From contig CAKUGQ010000013.1 of assembly GCA_934654755.1 (NCBI GenBank), positions 5,712 to 69,711 on the forward strand: DNA of 64,000 bases, read 5' to 3'. A model generated the notes under the pieces. It had not been told where the DNA came from. It saw only the letters and a list, made by a program, of their open reading frames with translations, and made no database searches. Below, piece by piece: positions 15,152 to 23,549 of this stretch. Each line of letters opens with the position of its first letter. The first letter of the stretch is position 1. Position numbers and translations under genes: made by a program. The DNA is from an uncultured Oscillospiraceae bacterium. GTDB lineage: Bacteria > Bacillota > Clostridia > Oscillospirales > Oscillospiraceae.

Positions 15152-15180
15152 TTGCGAATGCGGCCTTTTTCTTCTATAAT
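15152..15180 (+). promoter_or_regulatory. Sigma-A promoter for glycerate kinase
   Basis: TTGCGA, 17-nt spacer, TATAAT. Start of transcription near 15187 rules out the ATG at 15189 as a well-initiated start. Confidence 0.75.
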
Positions 15181-15239
15181 GGCAAGGTATGCGGGGCGTG
15201 TGGACCCGCGAGGAAACCGATGTACGGGAGGAGAACCTG

Positions 15240-16475
15240 TTGAACGAAAGACTCAGAGACGATGCCGAAGCGATCGTAAAAGCCGCGATTGCGGCTGTCG
15301 GTCCGGAGAAGGCGGTGCATCGTGCGCTGCAGGGCAGACGCTTTTCCGGGCGACTGTACATGGTCGCCGTCGGAAAAGCGGCGTGGCGTATGGCAAGAGC
15401 GGCTGCGGACTGCCTCGATCGACCGCCCGAGGCGGGCATCGTGATTACGAAATACGGCCATGTACCGGGGCCGATTTCCGGAGTGACCTGCTTTGAGGCC
15501 GGACACCCGATCCCGGATGAGAATTCTTTCCGTGCGACCGAAGTCGTTCTGGAAATGACGCGTGCGCTGCAGGCGGACGACACCGTGCTGTTTCTGCTTT
15601 CCGGCGGCGGCAGCGCGTTGTTTGAAAAGCCGCTGCTCGATGCGACGGGGCTGCAGGAGATTACCGCGCAGCTTCTGGCCTGCGGCGCGGCCGTTGCGGA
15701 GATCAATACGATCCGTAAGCGGCTGTCGGCGGTCAAAGGCGGACGCTTTGCCGAATGGTGTGCTCCGGCGCGCGTAGAAGCCGTCGTGCTTTCCGATGTT
15801 CTCGGCGATGCGCCGGATGCAATCGCCTCCGGACCGACCGTATCGGATGGCTCCACCTGCGCCGAGGCGATGGAGATTGCGCGAAAATACCGCCTGAAGC
15901 TCAGCGAAGACGCATGGGGGCTGCTGCGGCGCGAAACGCCGAAGTCGCTGCAAAATTCAAAATACAGGATCGTCGGAAGTGTGCGTGAGCTGTGCCGTGC
16001 GGCGGCGTCCGCTGCCGAGTCGCTCGGCTACGAGCCGGTGCTCCTGACGGATCATCTGGACTGCCAGGCGCGCCATGCCGGCGTTTTTCTGGCGGATATT
16101 TTGAAGACTCACGCTGCGGATGGCAGACGTCTTGCGTATCTTGCCGGCGGGGAGACGGTCGTTCAGCTGACCGGAAACGGACTCGGCGGGCGAAATCAGG
16201 AGCTTGCACTAGCGGCCGCGGAGCGCATTGAGGGGATCCCGGGCGTTTGTGTCATCAGTGTCGGGAGCGACGGGACGGACGGACCGACGGATGCGGCGGG
16301 CGGCTATGCCGACGGCGATACCTGCCGCACATTGGCCGGCAAGGGTGTGCGCATCGCGGAGGTGCTCGCGGAAAACGACGCATATCATGCGCTTCGGGAT
16401 GTGGACGGGCTTGTCTTTACGGGCCCGACCGGTACGAATGTCAACGATATTGCCGTGGCTTTGATCTCCGGGTAA
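15240..16475 (+). CDS. Glycerate 2-kinase, GckA/MOFRL type
   Basis: 411 residues using a TTG start at 15240 preceded by GGGAGGAGAACC; the in-frame ATG at 15189 sits at the predicted transcription start. The N-terminal domain has VAVGKAAWRMA and LLSGGGSALFEKP (nucleotide/substrate loop); VLSDVLGDAPDAIASGPTV is strongly conserved; the C-terminal MOFRL domain shows AGGETVVQLTGNGLGGRNQELAL and SVGSDGTDGPTDAAGGYAD. The enzyme phosphorylates glycerate to 2-phosphoglycerate, feeding lower glycolysis. The FAD oxidoreductase follows 44 nt later, probably in the same transcript. Confidence 0.92.
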   Translation: MNERLRDDAEAIVKAAIAAVGPEKAVHRALQGRRFSGRLYMVAVGKAAWRMARAAADCLDRPPEAGIVITKYGHVPGPISGVTCFEAGHPIPDENSFRATEVVLEMTRALQADDTVLFLLSGGGSALFEKPLLDATGLQEITAQLLACGAAVAEINTIRKRLSAVKGGRFAEWCAPARVEAVVLSDVLGDAPDAIASGPTVSDGSTCAEAMEIARKYRLKLSEDAWGLLRRETPKSLQNSKYRIVGSVRELCRAAASAAESLGYEPVLLTDHLDCQARHAGVFLADILKTHAADGRRLAYLAGGETVVQLTGNGLGGRNQELALAAAERIEGIPGVCVISVGSDGTDGPTDAAGGYADGDTCRTLAGKGVRIAEVLAENDAYHALRDVDGLVFTGPTGTNVNDIAVALISG

Positions 16476-16519
16476 GCCGGAGGAGAGAAACCCATTCAAC
16501 GGAAAACGGAGGAAATTCT

Positions 16520-17896
16520 ATGGAAAAACAATATGATGTCGTAATTGTCGGCGCCGGCCCCGGCGGGATTTTTTCGGCTTACGAGCTGAGCCAAAAGCGC
16601 CCTGAGCTGCGTATCGCCGTTGCGGAGGCAGGGCACGCGCTGGAAAAGCGTCGTTGCCCCATTGACGGCGAACGAGTGAAAAGCTGTATCAGGTGCAGCT
16701 GCTGCTCCATTATGAGCGGCTTTGGCGGCGCGGGCGCCTTTTCTGACGGGAAGTACAATATTACCAACGACTTTGGCGGGACGCTTTATGAGCATGTCGG
16801 GAAAAAACAGGCCATCGACCTGATGAAATATGTCGATGAAATCAATCTGCGTTTCGGCGGTGAGGGCACCAGACTTTACTCGACCGCGGGGACGCGCTTT
16901 AAGAAGCTGTGCCTGCAGAACAGACTGAATCTGCTCGATGCCTCCGTGAGACATCTCGGCACGGACATCAATTATGTCGTGCTGACGAATCTTTACAATG
17001 CACTGAAGCAGCATGTCGATTTTTATTTTGATACCCCCGTTGAGCACATCGAAGTCGTTGACGGAGGTTACAGCGTGATTTGCGGTGCGCTGCGGTTTGC
17101 CTGCCGCAGCTGCGTTGTGTCCGTCGGACGCAGCGGCAGCAAGTGGATGGAGCAGATCTGCCGCGAGCTGGACATTTCCACAAAATCCAACCGCGTGGAC
17201 CTCGGCGTGCGTGTAGAGCTTCCTGCCGTAATTTTCTCACATCTGACCGACGAGCTGTACGAGAGTAAGATCGTTTACCGTACGAAGCAGTTTGAAGACC
17301 GCGTGCGCACCTTCTGCATGAATCCGAACGGAATGGTCGTCAATGAAAACACGAACGGTATCGTTACCGTCAACGGTCACAGCTACGAGGGGAAGGAGCT
17401 GCAAACGGAGAATACAAACTTCGCACTGCTGGTTGCAAAGCACTTCTCCGAGCCGTTCAAGGACAGCAACGGCTACGGGGAAAGCATTGCGCGGCTGTCC
17501 AATATGCTTGGCGGCGGGGTGATCGTGCAGCGCTTCGGCGATCTGATCCGCGGCCGCAGAAGTACAGCCAAGCGAATTGAGGAGGGACTGGTGGTCCCTA
17601 CACTGGCCGCAACGCCCGGCGATCTGAGCCTTGTGCTGCCCAAGCGCATTCTGGACGGAATCATTGAAATGATCTATGCACTGGATCAAATTGCCCCCGG
17701 CACAGCCAATGACGACACGCTGCTTTACGGAGTGGAGGTTAAGTTTTATAATATGGAGGTCGAACTGGACGAGAATCTGGAATCGAAGTACAGGGGCCTT
17801 TACATCATCGGAGACGGCAGCGGCGTGACGCACTCACTGTCTCATGCCTCCGCAAGCGGCGTTTTCGTCTCACGACGGATTGCACAGACGCTTTGA
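16520..17896 (+). CDS. FAD-dependent NAD(P)/FAD oxidoreductase family protein
   Basis: 458 residues. The N-terminal Rossmann motif VVIVGAGPGGIFSAYEL (residues ~6-22) binds FAD; a C-terminal GLYIIGDGSGVTHSLSHASASG matches the second FAD-contacting segment. A Cys cluster follows the first domain (CPIDG, then CIRCSCCSIMSGFGGAGAFSDG), a layout found in anaerobe dehydrogenases related to BaiN/HI0933-like and geranylgeranyl-reductase-like flavoproteins. The substrate is unknown; the Cys could hold a metal or redox centre. Start at 16520 after ACGGAGGAA. Cotranscribed with glycerate kinase by position. Confidence 0.8.
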   Translation: MEKQYDVVIVGAGPGGIFSAYELSQKRPELRIAVAEAGHALEKRRCPIDGERVKSCIRCSCCSIMSGFGGAGAFSDGKYNITNDFGGTLYEHVGKKQAIDLMKYVDEINLRFGGEGTRLYSTAGTRFKKLCLQNRLNLLDASVRHLGTDINYVVLTNLYNALKQHVDFYFDTPVEHIEVVDGGYSVICGALRFACRSCVVSVGRSGSKWMEQICRELDISTKSNRVDLGVRVELPAVIFSHLTDELYESKIVYRTKQFEDRVRTFCMNPNGMVVNENTNGIVTVNGHSYEGKELQTENTNFALLVAKHFSEPFKDSNGYGESIARLSNMLGGGVIVQRFGDLIRGRRSTAKRIEEGLVVPTLAATPGDLSLVLPKRILDGIIEMIYALDQIAPGTANDDTLLYGVEVKFYNMEVELDENLESKYRGLYIIGDGSGVTHSLSHASASGVFVSRRIAQTL

Positions 17897-17937
17897 ATTC
17901 CGGCACGAGAGGGCAAAGATTTTCTTTTTGTCGGGTG

Positions 17938-17966
17938 TTGACAAACGGGCATGGGGGTACTATAAT
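17938..17966 (+). promoter_or_regulatory. Consensus sigma-A promoter of the isc operon
   Basis: Exact TTGACA, 17-nt spacer, exact TATAAT. This is among the strongest promoters in the window, so repression would be needed for control; see the dyad just downstream. Confidence 0.9.
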
Positions 17967-17969
17967 ATA

Positions 17970-17988
17970 ACCAACCGAAAAGGTAGGT
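17970..17988 (+). promoter_or_regulatory. Candidate IscR operator dyad
   Basis: ACCAACC and GGTAGGT form a near-perfect inverted repeat (one mismatch) around GAAAA, at about +2 to +20 relative to the predicted start. The position suits a repressor site. Binding by the IscR encoded at the end of the operon is inference. Confidence 0.55.
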
Positions 17989-18022
17989 AAAACATCCCTT
18001 ATACGAAAGGATTGAGATAGAT

Positions 18023-19210
18023 ATGATTTATGCGGATAACGCCGCGACTACGAAAATGAGCCGGACGGCGATCGACGCCATGCTCCCGTATTTCGACCGA
18101 ATCTACGGCAACCCGTCCAGTCTGCACTCGGCGGGTCAGCGTGCTGCCGAAGCGCTTGACGATGCGCGTCTGCGCGTCGCCCGCTGCATCAACGCCGATC
18201 CGAAGGAGATCACCTTCACCTCCGGCGGCAGCGAAGCGGACAATCAGGCCCTCTGGTCGGCGGCCAGAATCGGTGAGCGGAAAGGGAAAAAACACATTAT
18301 TTCCACTGCCTTTGAGCATCATGCGGTGCTGCACACGCTGAAAAAACTGGAGCGCGCCGGCTTTGAGGTCACGCTTCTCGACGTTCACGAAAACGGCGTC
18401 GTTCTGCCGGAGGAGGTCGAGGCTGCCATCCGTCCGGACACCTGCTGCGTCAGCGTGATGTTTGCGAACAATGAGATCGGAACGATCCAACCCATCGCCG
18501 CCATCGGCGCAATCTGCCGGGCGCACGACGTAATCTTCCACACCGATGCCGTGCAGGCGGCGGGACACCTTGCCATTGACGTGCGCGCGATGAATATCGA
18601 TCTTCTGTCGCTGTCGGCGCACAAGTTCCATGGCCCGAAGGGAATCGGCGTGCTTTACGCCCGTAAGGGCATTCGTCTTGAGACGCTTATCGAGGGCGGC
18701 GCGCAGGAGCGCGGCAAGCGCGCCGGTACGGAAAACCTCCCTGCTATCATGGGTATGGCCGCTGCGCTGGAGGAGGCCGTAAACCGGCTGGAAGCCAATG
18801 CCGCGAAGCTCACCGCGCTGCGCGACCGCCTCATCGCGGGCCTGTCAAGGATCGAGCACTCCGTGCTCAACGGCGATGCGGTGCACCGTCTGCCGGGCAA
18901 CGTCAACTTCTGCTTCGAGGGCATCGAGGGCGAATCGCTCCTGCTGCTGCTCGACGACAAGGGAATCTGCGCCTCCAGTGGCTCTGCCTGTACCTCCGGC
19001 TCGCTTGACCCGAGTCATGTACTGCTGGCCATCGGCCGCCCGCACGAGATCGCGCACGGGTCCTTGCGTCTGTCACTGTCCGAGGATATGACCGAGGCGG
19101 ATATCGACGAGATCATTGCCGCCGTGACGCAGGTCGTGGCCTATCTGCGCAGCATTTCTCCCGTCTGGCATAATTTGCAGGACGGAAAGCAGAATTATTT
19201 CATCAAGTGA
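18023..19210 (+). CDS. iscS: Cysteine desulfurase IscS/NifS
   Basis: 395 residues. PLP-dependent class V fold; the Schiff-base Lys is K201 in SLSAHKFHGPKGIG, and the catalytic Cys that carries the persulfide is C323 in ASSGSACTSGS. It begins with the typical MIYADNAATTKMS. The enzyme takes sulfur from cysteine and passes it to IscU for Fe-S cluster assembly and possibly tRNA thiolation. First gene of iscS-iscU-iscR; 10 nt before iscU. Confidence 0.96.
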   Translation: MIYADNAATTKMSRTAIDAMLPYFDRIYGNPSSLHSAGQRAAEALDDARLRVARCINADPKEITFTSGGSEADNQALWSAARIGERKGKKHIISTAFEHHAVLHTLKKLERAGFEVTLLDVHENGVVLPEEVEAAIRPDTCCVSVMFANNEIGTIQPIAAIGAICRAHDVIFHTDAVQAAGHLAIDVRAMNIDLLSLSAHKFHGPKGIGVLYARKGIRLETLIEGGAQERGKRAGTENLPAIMGMAAALEEAVNRLEANAAKLTALRDRLIAGLSRIEHSVLNGDAVHRLPGNVNFCFEGIEGESLLLLLDDKGICASSGSACTSGSLDPSHVLLAIGRPHEIAHGSLRLSLSEDMTEADIDEIIAAVTQVVAYLRSISPVWHNLQDGKQNYFIK

Positions 19211-19220
19211 GGTAGTAAAT

Positions 19221-19655
19221 ATGGCGCTTTACAGTGAAAAGGTGATGGATCATTTCCGCAATCCGCGTAATGTCGGCGTGATTGAAAATGCGGACGGTGT
19301 CGGTGAGGTTGGCAATGCCAAGTGCGGCGACATTATGAAGATTTATCTGAAGATAGACAACGACATTATTACAGATGCGAAATTTGAGACCTTCGGCTGC
19401 GGCAGCGCGATTGCTTCCAGCTCCATGGCGACGGAGATGATTAAGGGTGTGCCCGTTAGCGAGGCGCTGGCCGTGACGAATAAGGCTGTCGTTGAAGCAT
19501 TGGACGGTCTGCCCGCGCACAAGATCCACTGCTCGGTGCTTGCCGAGGAGGCCATTAAGCTGGCAATCAAGGACTACTACGACCGGCACGGTATTGCCTA
19601 TGACCATACAAAATTCCCTGCCTGCGAGAGCTGCGGGCACTGTGCCGGTGAGTGA
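19221..19655 (+). CDS. iscU: Fe-S cluster scaffold IscU/NifU
   Basis: 144 residues. The three conserved scaffold Cys are C35 (AKCGD), C60 (FGCGSAIA) and C104 (HCSVLAEEA). An unusual C-terminal tail adds C135, C138 and C141 (ACESCGHCAGE). IscU is the platform on which IscS sulfur and iron form [2Fe-2S]/[4Fe-4S] clusters. It is 10 nt after iscS and 13 nt before the regulator. The extra Cys might bind metal; that is a guess. Confidence 0.95.
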   Translation: MALYSEKVMDHFRNPRNVGVIENADGVGEVGNAKCGDIMKIYLKIDNDIITDAKFETFGCGSAIASSSMATEMIKGVPVSEALAVTNKAVVEALDGLPAHKIHCSVLAEEAIKLAIKDYYDRHGIAYDHTKFPACESCGHCAGE

Positions 19656-19668
19656 GGGGTAAGCGCAT

Positions 19669-20088
19669 ATGACCGTTTCCACCAGAGGCCGCTACGCGCT
19701 GCGTGTGATGATCGACCTGGCTGAGCATTATGCGTCCGGCTACACGCCTATGCGCGATGTTGCGGTGCGGCAGGGAATCTCGCTGAAATACCTCGAACGG
19801 ATTCTTCCCGCGCTGACCAAGGGCGGCATGATCGTCGGCGTCCACGGTAAGGGCGGCGGCTATCGTTTGACGCGCCCGCCCGAGGAGTGCTGCGTCGGTG
19901 AGATCATCCGGATGACCGAGGGGGACTTTACCACCGTTTCCTGCGTCGGCAGGGAAGCGCAGGCCTGTGCGATGGCGGAGAATTGCCGCACACGTGCGCT
20001 GTGGTCGGGGCTGAACGATGTCGTGAATCAGTATCTGGACGGCGTGATGCTTTCCGATCTGATGCGCAAGCCGCTTACTGACGAGTGA
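19669..20088 (+). CDS. iscR: Rrf2-family regulator, IscR-like
   Basis: 139 residues. N-terminal winged HTH typical of Rrf2 proteins (STRGRYALRVMIDLAEH, then KYLERILPALTKGGMIVGVHGKGGGYRLTRP). Three Cys at 92, 100 and 106 (SCVGREAQACAMAENC) match the [2Fe-2S]-binding Cys of IscR. It probably senses Fe-S status and controls its own operon through the dyad at 17970-17988. Unlike the common iscR-iscS-iscU order, it is the last gene. A terminator follows. Confidence 0.9.
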   Translation: MTVSTRGRYALRVMIDLAEHYASGYTPMRDVAVRQGISLKYLERILPALTKGGMIVGVHGKGGGYRLTRPPEECCVGEIIRMTEGDFTTVSCVGREAQACAMAENCRTRALWSGLNDVVNQYLDGVMLSDLMRKPLTDE

Positions 20089-20124
20089 TGCACTCCTTCC
20101 GAACACCGGTTTACAGCTTTGCAG

Positions 20125-20176
20125 TCGGCTTGACCAAGGGCTTGAAAGAGCTTTTGGTCAAGCCGGCGTTTTTTTG
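20125..20176 (+). terminator. Rho-independent terminator of the isc operon
   Basis: Stem CGGCTTGACCAA pairing with TTGGTCAAGCCG around a ~17-nt loop, then seven T. Confidence 0.85.
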
Positions 20177-20195
20177 TATGGAGAAGCCGAAATCC

Positions 20196-20224
20196 TTGAC
20201 AAGAGCGTCCGCGGAGGGTATGAT
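20196..20224 (+). promoter_or_regulatory. Sigma-A promoter for the RNHCP gene
   Basis: TTGACA, 17-nt spacer, TATGAT. Confidence 0.8.
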
Positions 20225-20276
20225 GGAAAAGAATCGCTCCGCGCGGCGGAAATCAATACGATTCGGGGAAAAGGAT

Positions 20277-20702
20277 ATGAACCGAGAGAATAAGCGCAAG
20301 CAATTTGAAAAGGGTTACTACAAGACCCATCCGTGTACGGACAGCTTTACCTGCAAGGTTTGCGGCCGCACCGTCGTACCGGAGGATGCCGGAAGTGAGC
20401 ACCGCAACCATTGCAACAACTGCCTGAGCAGCCTGCATGTCGATGTTGAGCCGGGCGACCGTGCATCCGACTGCGGCGGTATCATGGAGCCGATCTCCGT
20501 CTGGGTGCGTAAGGGCGGCGAGTGGGCGATCATTCACCGGTGCAGACGCTGCGGAGAGCTGTGCTCCAACCGCGTTGCTGCGGACGACAATCCCATGAAG
20601 CTCATGAGCATCGCGCTCAAGCCGCTTTGTGAGCCGCCGTTCCCGATCGAACGCATCGAGGAGATGACCCGCCTGATGGGCGGCGAAGGCAGCCTGGAAT
20701 AA
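20277..20702 (+). CDS. RNHCP zinc-ribbon protein
   Basis: 141 residues from the ATG at 20277 (AAAAGGAT upstream). The RNHCP domain name-giving motif appears as HRNHCNNCLSSLHVD, preceded by FTCKVCGRTV and followed by HRCRRCGEL, giving paired CxxC units likely to bind zinc. The family is widespread in Firmicutes and Actinobacteria but not biochemically defined; nucleic-acid binding is only a possibility. Reading upstream of 20277 goes through the promoter. Single-gene unit between isc and typA. Confidence 0.85.
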   Translation: MNRENKRKQFEKGYYKTHPCTDSFTCKVCGRTVVPEDAGSEHRNHCNNCLSSLHVDVEPGDRASDCGGIMEPISVWVRKGGEWAIIHRCRRCGELCSNRVAADDNPMKLMSIALKPLCEPPFPIERIEEMTRLMGGEGSLE

Positions 20703-20727
20703 ATGCGTGCCGACGAGAAAAAAATCT

Positions 20728-20756
20728 TGCGCTTCGTTCCGGACTGTGATATACTA
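20728..20756 (+). promoter_or_regulatory. Sigma-A promoter for typA
   Basis: TTGCGC, 17-nt spacer, TATACT, ~40 nt before the ATG. Confidence 0.7.
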
Positions 20757-20797
20757 TCAATTTGTGAATCATTATAGCGAAAAGGATTGGTTTTCCA

Positions 20798-22627
20798 ATG
20801 GCTGAACAGAAAAATATTCGGAATATTGCCATCATTGCTCACGTTGACCATGGCAAGACCACGCTGGTCGACGAGATGCTCAAGCAGTGCGGCACTTACC
20901 GGGAGAATCAGGCGGTCGTTGACCGCGTGATGGATTCCGGCGATCTTGAGCGTGAGCGAGGCATCACCATTCTGGCAAAAAACACCGCAGTCAATTACAA
21001 GGGTACGAAGATCAATATCGTCGATACGCCGGGCCACGCCGATTTCGGCGGCGAGGTCGAGCGTATTTTGAAGATGGTCAACGGTGTCATCCTGCTGGTT
21101 GACGCTGCCGAGGGACCTATGCCGCAGACGCGCTTCGTGCTGCAGAAGGCGCTGGAGCTGGGACATAAGGTTATCGTTGCCATCAATAAGATCGACCGGC
21201 TTGATGCCCGTGTCGAGGAGGTCGTTGAAGAGGTTCTGGAGCTGCTGCTCGACCTCAACGCCACTGAGGAGCAGTTCGATTCTCCCACGCTCTTCTGCTC
21301 TGCGCGGCAGGGCATCGCCGCATACAGCCCCCATGAGGCGGGCGTGAACCTCGACCCGCTGTTCCGTACCATCGTCGATTATATTCCCGCGCCGACGGGC
21401 GACGTCAACGCACCGCTTCAGATGCTTGTTTCGTCCATCGACTACAATGAATATGTCGGCCGTATCGGTATCGGCCGTATTGAGCGCGGCACGGTACAGC
21501 AGAATCAGGACGTGATCGTTTGCGATTATCACGACCCGGAGCATTTTGCCAAGGGTAAGGTCGTTGCGCTGTACGAGTTCGACGGTCTGGCGCGTAAGCC
21601 CGTAACGAGCGCCTCGGCGGGCGAGATCGTTGCTTTCTCCGGCATGGCCGATATCACCATCGGCCGCACGATCTGTGCGCCGGACAAGCCTGAGCCGCTG
21701 CCCTTTGTGAAGATTTCCGACCCGACCATCGAAATGACCTTCTCGGTCAACGACTCGCCCTTTGCCGGCCGTGAGGGCAAATACGTCACTTCCCGCAATC
21801 TGCGCGACCGCCTGCAAAAAGAGCTGCTCAAGGATGTTTCCCTGCACGTTACCGAACAGGGGACGGACAGCTTCAACGTTGCCGGCCGCGGCGAGATGCA
21901 TCTGTCGATTCTGATTGAGACGATGCGCCGCGAGGGCTATGAGTTTCAGGTCGGGACGCCGCATGTTCTGACCAGGGTCATCGACGGCAAGGTCTGCGAG
22001 CCGATCGAGCGCATGGTCGCGGACGTTCCGGAGAGCGCCACGGGCAGCGTCATCGAAAAGCTTGGCCGCCGCAAGGGCGATCTGGTGTCCATGACGCCGG
22101 TCGGCAGCCGCTACCGTCTGGAATTTCTTGTGCCGTCGCGCGGCCTGTTCGGCTACCGCAACGAGTTTTTGACCGATACGCGCGGCGAGGGCATCATGTC
22201 CTCCGTGCTGGATTCCTACGCACCCATGAAGGGTGAGATCGAGCGCCGCAAGACCGGTTCGCTCATTGCCTTTGAAACCGGAGAGGCCTGCACCTACGGT
22301 CTGTTCAACGCGCAGGAGCGCGGCGCGCTGTTCATCGACCCGGGCACGGATGTTTATGCGGGCATGGTTGTCGGCGTTTGCTCACGCAACGAGGATATGA
22401 CCGTCAACGTCTGCAAAAAGAAGCAGTTAACAAATATGCGTGCCTCCGGCTCGGACGAAGCGCTGCGCCTGACCACACCGCGCGTGATGTCACTGGAACA
22501 GTGTCTGGAGTTCCTTGCCGACGACGAGCTGCTTGAGGTTACGCCGAAAACTCTGCGTATCCGCAAGCGCGAGCTGGATCATTCCGCGAGAATGCGCCAG
22601 CTTATGAAGACCCGCAACAACGGCTGA
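20798..22627 (+). CDS. typA: Translational GTPase TypA/BipA
   Basis: 609 residues, the family length. G-domain motifs: AHVDHGKTTLVDEML (G1), RGITI (G2), DTPGHADFGGEVER (G3), NKIDR (G4). The EF-G-like domains III and V follow, and the BipA-specific C-terminal domain contains RGLFGYRNEFLTDTRGEG. BipA is a ribosome-bound GTPase with roles in 50S assembly and stress adaptation. Followed after 20 nt by the L,D-transpeptidase gene, probably in one transcript. Confidence 0.97.
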   Translation: MAEQKNIRNIAIIAHVDHGKTTLVDEMLKQCGTYRENQAVVDRVMDSGDLERERGITILAKNTAVNYKGTKINIVDTPGHADFGGEVERILKMVNGVILLVDAAEGPMPQTRFVLQKALELGHKVIVAINKIDRLDARVEEVVEEVLELLLDLNATEEQFDSPTLFCSARQGIAAYSPHEAGVNLDPLFRTIVDYIPAPTGDVNAPLQMLVSSIDYNEYVGRIGIGRIERGTVQQNQDVIVCDYHDPEHFAKGKVVALYEFDGLARKPVTSASAGEIVAFSGMADITIGRTICAPDKPEPLPFVKISDPTIEMTFSVNDSPFAGREGKYVTSRNLRDRLQKELLKDVSLHVTEQGTDSFNVAGRGEMHLSILIETMRREGYEFQVGTPHVLTRVIDGKVCEPIERMVADVPESATGSVIEKLGRRKGDLVSMTPVGSRYRLEFLVPSRGLFGYRNEFLTDTRGEGIMSSVLDSYAPMKGEIERRKTGSLIAFETGEACTYGLFNAQERGALFIDPGTDVYAGMVVGVCSRNEDMTVNVCKKKQLTNMRASGSDEALRLTTPRVMSLEQCLEFLADDELLEVTPKTLRIRKRELDHSARMRQLMKTRNNG

Positions 22628-22647
22628 GTAACCGGAAAGGAGCCAAA

Positions 22648-23451
22648 ATGAAACGAATTCTCTGTGCAGTTCTGCTGCTGGCGGTACTGTTTGTCATTGT
22701 GAGCTGTGCCGTAACGGATACCCCTACCACACCGAGCACCTCCGCGCCCACCGCCTCCTCCGAACCGACGGCGGAGCCGACGACCGCGTCTGCGTCCGAG
22801 CCGACGGCGGAACCGACCGAGGCGCCCACCGAGGCGCCGACTGAGGAGCCCACGCCGGAGCCTACGCCCGTGCCGACCGAGCCCATCACCGGCCCGGAGG
22901 TGGAGGAGGGCAAGCCCTATTTCATCAAGGTCAATAACCAGTGCAACACCGTGACTGTTTATACCAAAGGGGAGGACGGCTGCTATACGACTCCCTATAA
23001 GGCCATGATCTGCTCTACCGGCACCGCCACCCCGCAGTCCGGCACCTATACGCTGAAATACAAGTGGAAGGGTCTCGGCCTGTTCGGCGACGTGTACGGC
23101 TATTATGTCACGCAAATCACGGGAAATATTCTGTTCCACTCCGTGCCCTATACCACCCCGATCCGCGATTCTCAGGGCTACATCGTCTCCGTTGACCCCT
23201 CTACTCTGGAGTACTGGGAATTTGACAAGCTCGGCACCGCCGCCTCCATGGGCTGCATTCGTCTCCAGGTCGTTGACGCAAAGTGGATCTACGATCACCG
23301 CGACGAGATTGCCGGCGTTGAGTTCTATAACTCTGAAGTGCCCGGCCCGCTCGGCAAACCCGAAGCGCCGAAGATCTCGGACAACGAAGAATGCCGTGGT
23401 TGGGACCCCACCGACCCCGACCCCGACAATCCCTGGAATAAGACCAACTGA
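22648..23451 (+). CDS. L,D-transpeptidase (YkuD) lipoprotein
   Basis: 267 residues. Lipoprotein signal MKRILCAVLLLAVLFVIVSC with lipidation Cys20, then a ~60-residue spacer of PT/EPT repeats that would span the wall, then a YkuD domain. Catalytic region: ILFHSVPY (His) and AASMGCIRLQ (Cys); the more common residue before the Gly is His rather than Met. It likely makes 3-3 peptidoglycan cross-links or attaches proteins. RBS AAAGGAG. It probably shares the typA transcript and ends at a strong terminator. Confidence 0.88.
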   Translation: MKRILCAVLLLAVLFVIVSCAVTDTPTTPSTSAPTASSEPTAEPTTASASEPTAEPTEAPTEAPTEEPTPEPTPVPTEPITGPEVEEGKPYFIKVNNQCNTVTVYTKGEDGCYTTPYKAMICSTGTATPQSGTYTLKYKWKGLGLFGDVYGYYVTQITGNILFHSVPYTTPIRDSQGYIVSVDPSTLEYWEFDKLGTAASMGCIRLQVVDAKWIYDHRDEIAGVEFYNSEVPGPLGKPEAPKISDNEECRGWDPTDPDPDNPWNKTN

Positions 23452-23456
23452 AACCG

Positions 23457-23487
23457 AAAGCGCTTCCCCTTCAGGGGAAGCGCTTTT
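23457..23487 (+). terminator. Bidirectional terminator between L,D-transpeptidase and DUF3810 genes
   Basis: Perfect stem AAAGCGCTTCCCC/GGGGAAGCGCTTT with a short loop and T run on the plus strand, A run on the other side. Confidence 0.9.
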
Positions 23488-23549
23488 TGTTGAAAGATCG
23501 TCGGCGTGCCGCGAAGGCGATGCAGCCGTGCCTGCGGGTTGCCGGGCAT

